Source: CAZEYT01 sp964516295 (GTDB lineage Bacteria; Verrucomicrobiota; Verrucomicrobiia; Chthoniobacterales; Terrimicrobiaceae). From it: 33,155 bases of DNA. The stretch lies in assembly GCA_964516295.1 (NCBI GenBank), contig CAZEYT010000030.1:1-33155 (forward strand), read 5' to 3'. Each line of letters opens with the position of its first letter. The stretch's first letter is position 1. The position numbers and the translations under genes were made by a program. Shown piece after piece: positions 23,151 to 31,327 of this stretch. Below the pieces are notes generated by a model. It was not told where the DNA came from. It ran no database searches and worked only from the letters and a program-made list of their open reading frames with translations.

Positions 23151-24680
23151 ATGACGCGACCGGCACCGACGAATTCCTTCCTCGTGGTGGCCCTGGCCTT
23201 GGCCGGCTTGGCAAGCCTTGCGACCTCGCGGGCTGAGGAGAGCTTGAAGTTGGATCTAAGGGAAGCGATCAGTCTCGCCCTTTCGAAAAACTTTCGGATC
23301 CGGGCCGAGCGGTTCACTCCGCAAATTGCCCGGGCGCGCCAGCTCTCGCAGTCCGGTCGGTTTGATCCCGTGGCGGAGGTTTCTGTGACCTACGATGAGA
23401 ACAACCAGGAACTTCGTACTCTCAACAGCGAGCTTCTTGTTCCGACGGCGGCTCCCGGGGATCCCGCCCCCGAGCTCTTTGCCCTCACGTCCGGTTTGGA
23501 GGTCGATTCTTCGATTGCGGGCCTGACCCCTTGGGGCCTCACCTACGACATCGGGGCCTCGACGACACGTTCGACCGACTCCCGCCGGGCGAATGATCGC
23601 TTCAATTCGTTTTTTGGCATCGGCATCACGCAGCCGCTTCTGCGAAATCTCGGGACGGATGTGAATCTGGCCCAGCTCCGGATTGCGCGGGCGGACCGGG
23701 CGATTTCGGAGTGGACTCTCCGCGACCGGATCATTGAGGTGGTCACGGATACCGTCAATACCTACTGCGATCTTTATGTCGCGATGGAAAATCTTGGAGT
23801 GGAGGAGCGTTCCCGCGCGCTGGCGGCGCAGTTGGTTGAGGACAATTTGAAACGGGCTGAGATTGGAGTGATGTCGCCGCTCGATGTAGTGCAGGCGCGT
23901 GCGGATCTGGCTGCACGGGAGGAACGCGTGCTCGTTGCCCAGCGGGCGATGCTCGACAACGAGAATTTTCTCAAGCAACTCGTCACGGACGAGGTCTTCA
24001 ATTTCCTCGAGACCCGTTTGACCATCCAGACCCTGCCCGAGCTCCCCGGATTTCGCGCGGACCGCGACAAGGACTTTCCGCGGGCATTTGAGCTGCGTCC
24101 CGATTACCGCCAGGCGCTGCTCGATTTGCAAAAGCGACAGATCAATGTGGTGTTTACGCGCAATCAAACCCTGCCCCGCCTCGACTTGGTGGCCAGCTTT
24201 GGGCTCAATGGCATCGACAACAACCTGGCGGACAGTGTGCAGCGGGTCACGGGTCAGGGAAACAACAACCTTGCGTGGACAGCCGGCTTCGTCGGCAGTC
24301 TTCCGGTGCCGAATCGCGAGGCCGTGGGCAATCTTCAGGCGAACAAAATGGAGGTCGCCCAAGCACTCGTGGATCTGAAACGCCTCGAGCAGGCGATTCT
24401 CGTAGAAGCGGACAATGCCGCCGGGCAGATCGAGACCACGCGCGAGCGGATCCAGGCCTCACGCGCCGCCCTGGAGTTCTCCCGCCGCACTCTGGAAGCA
24501 GCGCAGGCGCGTCTGGCCAGCGGAACGACGACGACGTTTGAAGTCCTGCAGTTTCAGCGGGATTTGGCGACTGCCGAGATTAATGAAATCCGCGCCCGGG
24601 CGGATCACATTCGTGCCATTGCGAGCTATGCCCGGTCGACGGGACTGACCCTCGAGAAAAACGGAATCTCGATCGAGTAG
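23151..24680 (+). CDS. TolC-family outer membrane efflux protein
   Basis: 509 residues from the ATG at 23151 (a GTG two codons earlier is possible). A signal peptide covers about 1-28 (NSFLVVALALAGLASLATSRA). The mature chain begins with the repeat LDLREAISLALSKNFRIRAERF and later has long helical stretches with heptad-like pattern such as ADRAISEWTLRDRIIEVVTDTVNTYCDLYVAMENLG and the second repeat near AAGQIETTRERIQASRAALEFSRRTLEAAQARLASG. It would make the trimeric channel through the outer membrane for an efflux pump. The window's RND adaptor and permease lie 16 kb away and lack such a gene, so it may serve them. It converges on the GYF protein with 11 bases between. Confidence 0.85.
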   Translation: MTRPAPTNSFLVVALALAGLASLATSRAEESLKLDLREAISLALSKNFRIRAERFTPQIARARQLSQSGRFDPVAEVSVTYDENNQELRTLNSELLVPTAAPGDPAPELFALTSGLEVDSSIAGLTPWGLTYDIGASTTRSTDSRRANDRFNSFFGIGITQPLLRNLGTDVNLAQLRIARADRAISEWTLRDRIIEVVTDTVNTYCDLYVAMENLGVEERSRALAAQLVEDNLKRAEIGVMSPLDVVQARADLAAREERVLVAQRAMLDNENFLKQLVTDEVFNFLETRLTIQTLPELPGFRADRDKDFPRAFELRPDYRQALLDLQKRQINVVFTRNQTLPRLDLVASFGLNGIDNNLADSVQRVTGQGNNNLAWTAGFVGSLPVPNREAVGNLQANKMEVAQALVDLKRLEQAILVEADNAAGQIETTRERIQASRAALEFSRRTLEAAQARLASGTTTTFEVLQFQRDLATAEINEIRARADHIRAIASYARSTGLTLEKNGISIE

Positions 24681-24691
24681 AGGCGTCCGCC

Positions 24692-25249
24692 TCAGCGACG
24701 AAGGGGCCTGACCTCAGCGACCCGTTTTTCGAGGTCCCGGATTTTCGCTTCGAGTTTGGCGATGGTGTCGGTCGCGACGTTGAGTTGGAGACGCTTTTCG
24801 ATCAGCGCCGTCTCCAATTCCCGCACCCGGCGCTGCAAGCTGACCTTAATGCCGCCTTTTGACGGTTGGGTCGTGCGCAGGGCTTCTATTGCCGGGTGGA
24901 GCGCCTCCTCGGAGAAAAATGGGGCATCGGAGAGCCGCATCGCTTCGCCGCTGCAACAATTCAAAATCGCCGTATCGCGGGTAATTTCGCCGAGACGGAC
25001 AAATTCCATGAGCGCATCGGCGGTCGTCGGTCCGTAAAGCACGTCTCCGGCTTCGACCAGCCAGTCCATTTTCAACTCCGGAATCATCGGGGCCTTCGTC
25101 CAAACTTCCCCGTCGTTCGAAACCATGTCTTGCGGGTTGACTTGGGCGGCGAGAGCCCACTCGCGGATCTGTTCGAAGGGAGTAGGACCGAAAACTTCTC
25201 CGTTCTCGTGTTTTCGCAGGTACCAGTTCGCGGGATGGTCAATGGGCAT
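24692..25249 (-). CDS. Tandem GYF-like (GYF_2/DUF4339) protein with C-terminal coiled coil
   Basis: 185 residues. The first repeat, WYLRKHENGEVFGPTPFEQIREWA (about 9-32) followed by VWTKAPMIPEL, and the second, WLVEAGDVLYGPTTADALMEFVRLG with MRLSDAPFF (about 63-113), each have the W-Y/L...GP...L pattern of GYF_2 modules, which bind proline-rich or other peptides. The last 55 residues form a charged coiled coil (VRELETALIEKRLQLNVATD and on). There is no signal peptide or membrane helix, so it is cytoplasmic; many relatives are membrane-linked through another domain. It is divergent from leuC and convergent with the TolC gene. Function unknown; the family suggests a protein-interaction adaptor. 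Confidence 0.7.
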   Translation of the reverse strand: MPIDHPANWYLRKHENGEVFGPTPFEQIREWALAAQVNPQDMVSNDGEVWTKAPMIPELKMDWLVEAGDVLYGPTTADALMEFVRLGEITRDTAILNCCSGEAMRLSDAPFFSEEALHPAIEALRTTQPSKGGIKVSLQRRVRELETALIEKRLQLNVATDTIAKLEAKIRDLEKRVAEVRPLRR

Positions 25250-25313
25250 GGTCGGAAGGAACTGTTCTCAGGCTATCTCGTGTGGAGCGGGGTGACAAGT
25301 CGCATCGCTGTTC

Positions 25314-25341
25314 TTGCCAGAGTGGCGGCGTGCGCTAGAGT
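25314..25341 (+). promoter_or_regulatory. leuC: Candidate promoter of leuC-leuD
   Basis: TTGCCA (25314-25319) lies 16 bases before TAGAGT (25336-25341). Transcription from about 25348 would give a leader of only about 14 bases to the ATG at 25362, so the leuC mRNA would be nearly leaderless, in keeping with its lack of a Shine-Dalgarno sequence. I see no leucine-rich leader peptide or T-box. Confidence 0.4.
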
Positions 25342-25361
25342 GACCCTTCTGTATTGAACCG

Positions 25362-26771
25362 ATGAGCCAGACGTTACTCGACAAAGTTTGGGACGCCCAC
25401 ACGGTGCGCACCCTCCCCAATGGATCCACGCAATTACTCATTGGCACGCACCTTATTCACGAGGTCACGAGCCCGCAGGCCTTCGGAATGCTCCGCGATC
25501 TCGGGCTGAAAGTTCTCTATCCGTCTCGGACGTTTGCGACGGTCGATCACATCGTTCCCACCGACGAGCGGGAGGAGCCGTTCAGCGACAGCCTCGCGGA
25601 TGAGATGATCAAGGCCCTGCGCAAAAATTGCGAGGAGAGCGGGGTCACGTTTTTTGATCTGCCCACGGGCCGACAGGGGATCGTACACATCGTCGGCCCG
25701 GAGCAGGGGATTACTCAGCCGGGGACGACCATCGCATGCGGGGATTCGCATACGTCGACGCACGGAGCGTTCGGCGCGATTGCCTTCGGCATCGGTACCA
25801 GCCAGGTGCGCGATGTGTTGGCCACGCAAACGATGGCCATTCGCAAACCGAAAGTCCGCCGCATCAACGTCAACGGGAAGCTTTCGCCTGGCGTCTATGC
25901 CAAGGACGTCATCCTGCACATCATTCGCAAGCTTGGGGTGAATGGCGGGCTGGGTTACGCCTACGAATATGGCGGCACGACGTTCGACGCTTTCACGCAG
26001 GAAGAGCGCATGACGGTGTGCAACATGTCGATCGAAGGCGGGGCCCGAGTCGGATACGTGAACCCCGACGAAACGACCTTCGCCTATTTGAAAGGCCGTC
26101 CCTATTCGCCGAAAGGTGAAGAGTGGGAAAAAGCAGTCGCCCGCTGGAGGAACTTTGCGTCCGATCCCGATGCCAACTACGACGATGTCATCACCTTCGA
26201 CGCGGCGGAGATTTCGCCGACCGTCACTTGGGGGATCAACCCGGGACAGGCGATCTTCATCGATGAAAACGTGCCGCGTCCGGAAGACGTGCCGGAGAAA
26301 GACCGTGCCACGGCAGAGGAGGCGCTGGCCCACATGCACCTCCGCCCGGGAACCCCGATCAAGGGAACCAAAATCGATGTGGCGTTTCTCGGGAGCTGCA
26401 CCAACGGCCGTCTCAGCGACCTCACCGAAGTCGCCCGTTACCTGAAGGGCCGCAAGGTCCGCGAGGGCGTCAAGGCGATTGTCGTTCCCGGCTCACAGGG
26501 CGTCGCTTCCCTGGCGGAAAGCATGGGACTCGCGTCGATCTTCCGCGACGCCGGATTCGAGTGGCGTGGTGCCGGGTGTTCAATGTGTCTGGGAATGAAT
26601 CCCGACAAACTCGTCGGCGACCAACTTTGTGCCAGCTCGAGCAATCGCAATTTCAAGGGCCGTCAAGGAAGTCCGACCGGACGCACGGTTCTCATGAGCC
26701 CGCTCATGGTCGCCGCCGCCGCAGTCACCGGCGAGATCACCGACGCCCGCGATGTTTTCAACGTTCACTAA
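25362..26771 (+). CDS. leuC: 3-isopropylmalate dehydratase large subunit
   Basis: 469 residues, the normal length. With LeuD it isomerises 2-isopropylmalate to 3-isopropylmalate in leucine synthesis. It has the aconitase-type motifs: TLLDKVWDAHTV at the start, TIACGDSHTSTHGAFGAIAFGIGTSQVRDVL (about 127-157), FLGSCTNGR and GAGCSMCLGMNPD. The three [4Fe-4S] ligands are C346, C406 and C409, one off from E. coli. The cytoplasmic enzyme needs a labile cluster. leuD follows 25 bases downstream. Gene order leuC-leuD is the usual one; leuA and leuB are not nearby. Confidence 0.98.
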   Translation: MSQTLLDKVWDAHTVRTLPNGSTQLLIGTHLIHEVTSPQAFGMLRDLGLKVLYPSRTFATVDHIVPTDEREEPFSDSLADEMIKALRKNCEESGVTFFDLPTGRQGIVHIVGPEQGITQPGTTIACGDSHTSTHGAFGAIAFGIGTSQVRDVLATQTMAIRKPKVRRINVNGKLSPGVYAKDVILHIIRKLGVNGGLGYAYEYGGTTFDAFTQEERMTVCNMSIEGGARVGYVNPDETTFAYLKGRPYSPKGEEWEKAVARWRNFASDPDANYDDVITFDAAEISPTVTWGINPGQAIFIDENVPRPEDVPEKDRATAEEALAHMHLRPGTPIKGTKIDVAFLGSCTNGRLSDLTEVARYLKGRKVREGVKAIVVPGSQGVASLAESMGLASIFRDAGFEWRGAGCSMCLGMNPDKLVGDQLCASSSNRNFKGRQGSPTGRTVLMSPLMVAAAAVTGEITDARDVFNVH

Positions 26772-26796
26772 CGCCCTCTTCCTTTTCACGAAATCC

Positions 26797-27399
26797 ATGG
26801 CACTCGACAAAATCACACAAGTTACCGGACGCGGCGTTTTTGTGCCCGGCGATGATATCGATACGGATCGCATTATCCCGGCGCGCTTCATGAAATGCGT
26901 CACGTTTGACGGTCTCGGCGAATACGCGTTCTTCGATGCCCGCGCCGCAACCGAGGCGGAAGGCGGCGTTCACCCGTTGGACGATCCCCGTTTCCATGGG
27001 GCGAGCATCCTCATTTCAGGCTCCAATTTCGGCTGCGGCAGCTCGCGCGAACATGCCCCGCAGGCGCTGTTCCGGTTCGGTATTCGCGCCGTGCTGGCCG
27101 AGAGTTTCGCGGAAATTTTCTTCGGGAATTCCATCACGCTTGGCATTCCCTGTGTGGTGCTGTCGCAAGCCGACCTGCTCGCTGTCGCGGCGCTGGTCGA
27201 AGCGAGTCCCCAAGCGCTTTTGACGCTCGATATCTTGGAAAACAAGATCTCCATCGGCGACGTGGATTTTCCGGCCACGCTGCCCGAGCATGCCAAGGAA
27301 GCCTTGGTCACCGGACGCTGGGATGCCATCGCCGATCTCTTGGAGGGGATTGACGACGTAAAAGCTCGCGCGGCCACGCTTCCTTACATGGCCGCCTGA
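26797..27399 (+). CDS. leuD: 3-isopropylmalate dehydratase small subunit
   Basis: 200 residues from the ATG at 26797; an earlier frame overlapping leuC would add a hydrophobic stretch unlike the family. The swivel domain motifs are clear: DDIDTDRIIPARFMK (about 23-37), LISGSNFGCGSSREHAPQAL (about 71-90) and AEIFFGNSITLGIPCV (about 106-121). It forms the heterodimer with LeuC and supplies substrate-binding residues from the swivel domain. It ends 21 bases before the stop of the convergent ammonium transporter gene. Confidence 0.97.
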   Translation: MALDKITQVTGRGVFVPGDDIDTDRIIPARFMKCVTFDGLGEYAFFDARAATEAEGGVHPLDDPRFHGASILISGSNFGCGSSREHAPQALFRFGIRAVLAESFAEIFFGNSITLGIPCVVLSQADLLAVAALVEASPQALLTLDILENKISIGDVDFPATLPEHAKEALVTGRWDAIADLLEGIDDVKARAATLPYMAA

Positions 27400-27420
27400 A
27401 AAACCGGTCCGGCAGAGCGG

Positions 27421-28962
27421 TCAGATTTTCTGATCGCTCGCCGTGAAGTCCGGGTAGGCCGCCCCGGAGTGCTCGGTGAAGTCGAGGCCGAGGTCCTGCT
27501 CGTCGTCGCTGGCACGAAGCCCGATGAGTTTGTCGATGATCTGGAAGGCAATCCAGGCAACCACAAAAGCAAAGACTGTAATGCTGGCGACCCCAAGCGC
27601 CTGAACGCCCAGACGGGCTGGCGAAAACCCTTCCTCGTGAAAGATCGCGACCGCGAGGATTCCCCACCATCCGCAGAAAAGGTGAACGGGCACAGCCCCC
27701 ACCGCGTCATCCACGCGAAGACGCTCGAGGAGGATGCTTCCAGCCGTGGCTACGATTCCCGCGACAACCCCGATCAGAACCGCCGAGGCCGGCGTCACGC
27801 AATGGCAATTGGCGGTGATGCCAACCAACCCGCCCAGCGCGCCATTGAGGGTCATGAGCAGGTCCGGTCGGCCCTGATGAAGCCACATGGCGAGCATGCC
27901 GACCACGGCACCGGCTGCGGGAGCGATAGTGGTGTTCACGGCAATCCGGCCGATACTCGCGTCGGCGGTGAGCGTCGAACCGGCATTGAAACCATACCAG
28001 CCGAACCAGAGGATGAACGTGCCGAGGGCCGCGAGCGGAAGATTGTGACCCGTGATGAGCGTGGCACTTCCATCCGCACGAAAACGTCCCAATCGTGGTC
28101 CGATCACCAACACCCCCGCCAGCGCGGCCGCTCCGCCGATACCATGCACGACGCTGGATCCGGCAAAGTCGACGTAGCCAAGCGTTTCAAGCCATCCCTT
28201 TTCGCCGCCGTAGCCAAATCCTCCGGCCAGACTACCCCAGGCCCAGTGTCCGGCGATGGGATAGATGAGTGCCGTCATGATCGCTGTAAAGATCAAGTAA
28301 CCGACAAACTTCGTCCGCTCCGCCATGGCTCCGGAGATGATGGTCGCAGCCGTTCCGGAGAACACAGCTTGGAAGAGCCAGAACGCCCAGAATCCTTCCC
28401 CCGCCGCATAGGATGAAAGCCAGAACGGCCCCTGCCCGATCCAGCCTGAGATCGATGTTCCAAACATCAAAGCGAAGCCGATAAACAGGAAGCAGAGCGC
28501 CCCGACGGCAAAATCGAGAAAATTTTTCATGCAGATGTTGATGGCGTTTTTGGCTCTCGTGAGGCCCAGTTCCAGGAGGCAGAAACCTGCCTGCATGAAG
28601 AAAACAAGCGCGGCGGCAATGACGATCCACGCCGTATTCAAGTTTTTCTGTGTGAGTGGTGCGGGCTCCGTGCTTCCGGCTGGAGCCGTTGACGGCGCGG
28701 CTTCCAGCTTTGCCTCCAGGGCCTTCAGGCGTTCCGCGAGATGCGAAGCCGACGAGTGAGATGTCGGGGTGCTGCCATCGAGAGCCACTTCCAGCCGGTT
28801 CAGCTTCCGAAGAATCTCGCGATTGTCCTCCAGGATCTGGGATTCGTTTTGCTGGCTTTTCTGCAGAAACCCGGTAACCGCATCGGAGGAGGCCGCTTCT
28901 TGGGCCAAGACAGGCAGGCTCGTGGCAACGAGGACAACAACGAGAAGCGTGAGGTATTTCAT
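27421..28962 (-). CDS. amt: Ammonium transporter with N-terminal periplasmic coiled coil
   Basis: 513 residues. A signal peptide (about 1-20) is followed by some 75 residues of charged, heptad-like sequence (QKSQQNESQILEDNREILRK; HLAERLKALEAKLEA) and a Pro/Ala/Ser linker. The Amt channel (about 105-510) then has around eleven membrane helices. It carries the Amt signatures GFCLLELGLTRAKNAINICMKN, FWLFQAVFSGTAATIISGAMAER, YVDFAGSSVVHGIGG (pore Asp and first His), FGWYGFNAGST and DAVGAVPVHLFCGWWG (second His). The C-terminal tail has DLGLDFTEHSGAAYPDF, as in Amts gated by PII proteins. It imports ammonium across the inner membrane. It overlaps its upstream gene (ATGA); no glnB/glnK is adjacent. 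The coiled-coil extension is not part of the standard channel. Confidence 0.94.
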   Translation of the reverse strand: MKYLTLLVVVLVATSLPVLAQEAASSDAVTGFLQKSQQNESQILEDNREILRKLNRLEVALDGSTPTSHSSASHLAERLKALEAKLEAAPSTAPAGSTEPAPLTQKNLNTAWIVIAAALVFFMQAGFCLLELGLTRAKNAINICMKNFLDFAVGALCFLFIGFALMFGTSISGWIGQGPFWLSSYAAGEGFWAFWLFQAVFSGTAATIISGAMAERTKFVGYLIFTAIMTALIYPIAGHWAWGSLAGGFGYGGEKGWLETLGYVDFAGSSVVHGIGGAAALAGVLVIGPRLGRFRADGSATLITGHNLPLAALGTFILWFGWYGFNAGSTLTADASIGRIAVNTTIAPAAGAVVGMLAMWLHQGRPDLLMTLNGALGGLVGITANCHCVTPASAVLIGVVAGIVATAGSILLERLRVDDAVGAVPVHLFCGWWGILAVAIFHEEGFSPARLGVQALGVASITVFAFVVAWIAFQIIDKLIGLRASDDEQDLGLDFTEHSGAAYPDFTASDQKI

Positions 28963-29594
28963 AGTTTGAGTGTGGAAAGAAACTCCGCGGCCAGAGCGGC
29001 CCGTTTGCTGCGGTTGGGGATTGTGTCGAGAATGGCCAGACCGATGCGTCGGGCGTCGGCCGGGCTGAGCACCCCGTTGGTCCCCGAAACCTCGCTGGCA
29101 AACTGGCGTTGGATCAGTTTCCCGGCCTGGGCTCCTCCGGTCACCCGCGCGAGGAGGCCGACCAGAACGTCATCAAATCTCTCCCGCGGTACCTCGCCAT
29201 CGATTGTCGGAACGACTTTTTCGTCGGAAGGTGTAGGCTCAAACACGAGCTCGAGCTCGACGAGCAAGCGCGTCGCCCGGCTCGCGAGACATGCCGGATC
29301 GGTATCGGGCTTCAACAACATCGTCAGTCGGATTTCTCCCCGCGTGAGTACTAAGACCCAGTGCGACTCAAACCCGAAAAACACCTGCCAGATGATCCGG
29401 TCGACCAAGCGGTAGCTCTCAAAGAGTCGGTCGATGCAGCCTGCGAGCTCGGCTGCCTTTTGGTCGGAATAGGGCAGATCGTGGAAAAGAACCTCGGCCC
29501 CCATCTGGAGGCAGGTGCCGTTGACGCCCGTTTGGCTGTGGAGGTCGCGGAGGATTTCCTGGCCGGACGGTGATGGTTCCCGGGAGTCGGTCAC
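28959..29594 (-). CDS. Unrecognised cytoplasmic protein, possibly roadblock/LC7-like, in the amt operon
   Basis: 211 residues starting from a GTG at 29594 that overlaps the previous stop (GTGA); it ends over the amt start (ATGA). No signal peptide or membrane helix is present. The middle part (about 40-90: AAELAGCIDRLFESYRLVDR, then IIWQVFFGFESHWVLVLTRG and EIRLTMLLKPDTD) has the alternating helix-strand pattern of roadblock/LC7 or longin-type small regulators, but I cannot match it to a named family. The second half is helical with a charged tail (RIGLAILDTIPNRSKRAALA). Its tight coupling on both sides says that it works with the ammonium transporter or the preceding small protein. Function unknown. 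Confidence 0.6.
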   Translation of the reverse strand: MTDSREPSPSGQEILRDLHSQTGVNGTCLQMGAEVLFHDLPYSDQKAAELAGCIDRLFESYRLVDRIIWQVFFGFESHWVLVLTRGEIRLTMLLKPDTDPACLASRATRLLVELELVFEPTPSDEKVVPTIDGEVPRERFDDVLVGLLARVTGGAQAGKLIQRQFASEVSGTNGVLSPADARRIGLAILDTIPNRSKRAALAAEFLSTLKL

Positions 29595-29935
29595 GACGAC
29601 TTTTTCAGAATTTGACCGATGCCCTCGTGCTCCCGCGTGAGACGGATGTTGCGGTCTCCCCCGTCTTCGTAGCGGAAACTGGTTTGGCGGCCGGGTTCGG
29701 TAACGGTTGCAAAGCGGAGTTTGCCTCCAGTCAGGATCTCGCTGACCGGGTCGAGATAATCCAAGAGAATCTCGCTTTCGTAAATCAACGTGCGGGCTTC
29801 CACGCGATGCTCGGGTTGAAAAACAACATCCGGTGCGGAGAGGATTTCCTTGTTGCTTCCGATCCGCATCTCGACCGTCGCATTATCAGATAAAAGGCCT
29901 TGGCTCATTTCCGAAGGGGCCTGAGCAATTGGCAT
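29591..29935 (-). CDS. Unrecognised small protein, first gene of the amt operon
   Basis: 114 residues from the ATG at 29935, or 105 from the ATG at 29908; the frame stays open up to 30040 but the extra part is compositionally odd. The chain is strand-rich (EMRIGSNKEILSAPDVVF; TLIYESEILLDYLDP; KLRFATVTEPGRQTSFRYED) and ends in a basic helix. It has no signal peptide and no motif I recognise. It overlaps the next gene by GTGA, so the three genes 29935-27421 are translationally coupled. If the ATG at 29935 is used, the start codon sits inside the palindrome at 29929-29940. Confidence 0.5.
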   Translation of the reverse strand: MPIAQAPSEMSQGLLSDNATVEMRIGSNKEILSAPDVVFQPEHRVEARTLIYESEILLDYLDPVSEILTGGKLRFATVTEPGRQTSFRYEDGGDRNIRLTREHEGIGQILKKSS

Positions 29936-29940
29936 GCCAA
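29929..29940. promoter_or_regulatory. Perfect 12-bp palindrome, candidate operator
   Basis: TTGGCATGCCAA is a perfect palindrome at the upstream end of the amt operon, in the region shared with the divergent gene at 30069. If translation of the first gene starts at 29908 it lies 21-32 bases before the ATG; it could be a dimeric regulator site. No T-run follows it. Confidence 0.3.
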
Positions 29941-30068
29941 GCGCGGGACTGTGCCACGGTTGGAAGGCGCGATTCTTTGAGTCCCATGTCGCCCGGCAGA
30001 CTTTTGCGGTCCCGACCGATTTTTTGTTTTGACGGCACATGGCGAATCAGTTTACGACACTTCGAGCC

Positions 30069-30746
30069 ATGACCACCTTCAACCCCTCAAAGAAGCTTCT
30101 TCCGCTTCTCTTCGCAGGCCTCTTTTCACTCACGATCATCGCCACGCCGTCCGTTGCCTTCGCAGGTGGCTTCGGCGGCCCCCCTCCGTTCCGCAATGGC
30201 TCACCGCTGATTTCCGGTATTGATGGGAGCTACCAAGCAACTGCGCGCGGCCAAAATGTCACAGGCATTTTCCGTTTCCAGTACGCCAACGGATCCCAAA
30301 CGACGGCGTCGAATCCGAACAGCTGGGTGTTTTTTGTCAACGGCGAAGTCCAACGCGGGAGAACTGACGCCTCCATTGCAGAGGGTTCCGTTAGCGGTGT
30401 TTTGGATTCTCTGAACCTAGCATTTTCCACTGGAACAAACGGGTCTGTCGCGCTTCCGGCAGTTTTCGTCGACTCGGGAACGACTTCTTCGGGAGAGTTC
30501 TCAGGAAAAATTGATCTCAGTTCGCCCGATTCCACATTCAAAGGAAATGGGCGTTTGCTCGCCAGCCCTGGTTCTACAAACACGCTTACTATTGTATCCA
30601 CGAACGCTGCCGGGTTTCCCTTCATTGCGACGACAACCTTTACTAATGGGAGTGGCACGAATGCCGCAATCGATTTCAGCTTCCGAGGGGTCCGGACATC
30701 GACTTCGACCACAGTTTCCACGACGAGTTCTTCGTCAACAAACTAA
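30069..30746 (+). CDS. Secreted Ser/Thr-rich orphan protein
   Basis: 225 residues from the ATG at 30069, chosen because it opens a typical signal peptide (basic NPSKK, then LLPLLFAGLFSLTIIA, with cleavage near SVAFAGG). The mature part begins with a Gly/Pro stretch, then has a beta-rich region (SGIDGSYQATARGQNVTGIFRFQY; SWVFFVNGEVQRGR) and ends in a Ser/Thr tail (STSTTVSTTSSSS). I do not recognise the family. Base composition is lower in G+C than the flanks: three 60-base lines within the gene give about 48-55% against about 60% in a flanking line. It may be a late acquisition or a fast-evolving surface protein. It diverges from the amt operon and precedes the pseudopilin by six bases. Confidence 0.6.
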   Translation: MTTFNPSKKLLPLLFAGLFSLTIIATPSVAFAGGFGGPPPFRNGSPLISGIDGSYQATARGQNVTGIFRFQYANGSQTTASNPNSWVFFVNGEVQRGRTDASIAEGSVSGVLDSLNLAFSTGTNGSVALPAVFVDSGTTSSGEFSGKIDLSSPDSTFKGNGRLLASPGSTNTLTIVSTNAAGFPFIATTTFTNGSGTNAAIDFSFRGVRTSTSTTVSTTSSSSTN

Positions 30747-30752
30747 GCGGAG

Positions 30753-31283
30753 TTGATTCGTAACGAGCGTCGGGTGCGGGGAGTTTCGGCGTTCACGCTG
30801 CTGGAAGCTCTGGCGGCTGTTCTGATCGTCTTGATCTTGGCGGCGATGTTTTTTGTCGTGAATCGTTCGTTACCTCAGCGGGCGGAACTGGCTCAATGTC
30901 TCGCCAACATGCGGGGACTTCATTCCGGTCTTGCCTCTTATATCCAAGACCGTGGTCGCTGGCCTCAGGAACCAACCGAGCAACTGGGCGATGATGAGTA
31001 TGCCATCGAGGATTGGTGGCTGGCGGAGATGAAACCGTATGTGGATACCGAGAAGGCATGGAAATGTCCCTCGGTCGAGCGTCTGATTTCCAAGAGGCGC
31101 CCGGATGGTCGTCCCAAGATGCACTACACACCGTCGATGTTTGACCCTGCTCCGAACGCCCCCTATCGCTGGAGTACCCAGCCATGGTTGGTTGAGATCG
31201 GCAACATGCATGGCCGGGGGGCGAATATTCTCTTTCCGGACGGCTCGATTCGCCCAATGGACGACGTCGTTCCGCCGCAGTAG
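30753..31283 (+). CDS. Type II secretion-like pseudopilin with prepilin N-terminus
   Basis: 176 residues if started at the TTG at 30753 (a GTG at 30774 is the alternative). It has the N-methylation motif: a basic leader (IRNERRVRGVSA) then FTLLEALAAVLIVLILAAMFFVV, the hydrophobic helix that inserts into the membrane and assembles into a pseudopilus. The residue before the cleavage site is Ala rather than the usual Gly, so cleavage is less certain. The C-terminus has H-x9-DG (MHGRGANILFPDGSIRP), the mark of the large families of these proteins in Planctomycetes and Verrucomicrobia. It may have a role in a type II secretion-like or surface structure. It has no pilus partner genes nearby. Confidence 0.8.
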   Translation: MIRNERRVRGVSAFTLLEALAAVLIVLILAAMFFVVNRSLPQRAELAQCLANMRGLHSGLASYIQDRGRWPQEPTEQLGDDEYAIEDWWLAEMKPYVDTEKAWKCPSVERLISKRRPDGRPKMHYTPSMFDPAPNAPYRWSTQPWLVEIGNMHGRGANILFPDGSIRPMDDVVPPQ

Positions 31284-31327
31284 AATCGTCCCGGGAACAT
31301 GCGCCATGCAGGCGCCCAAAGAAAGCC

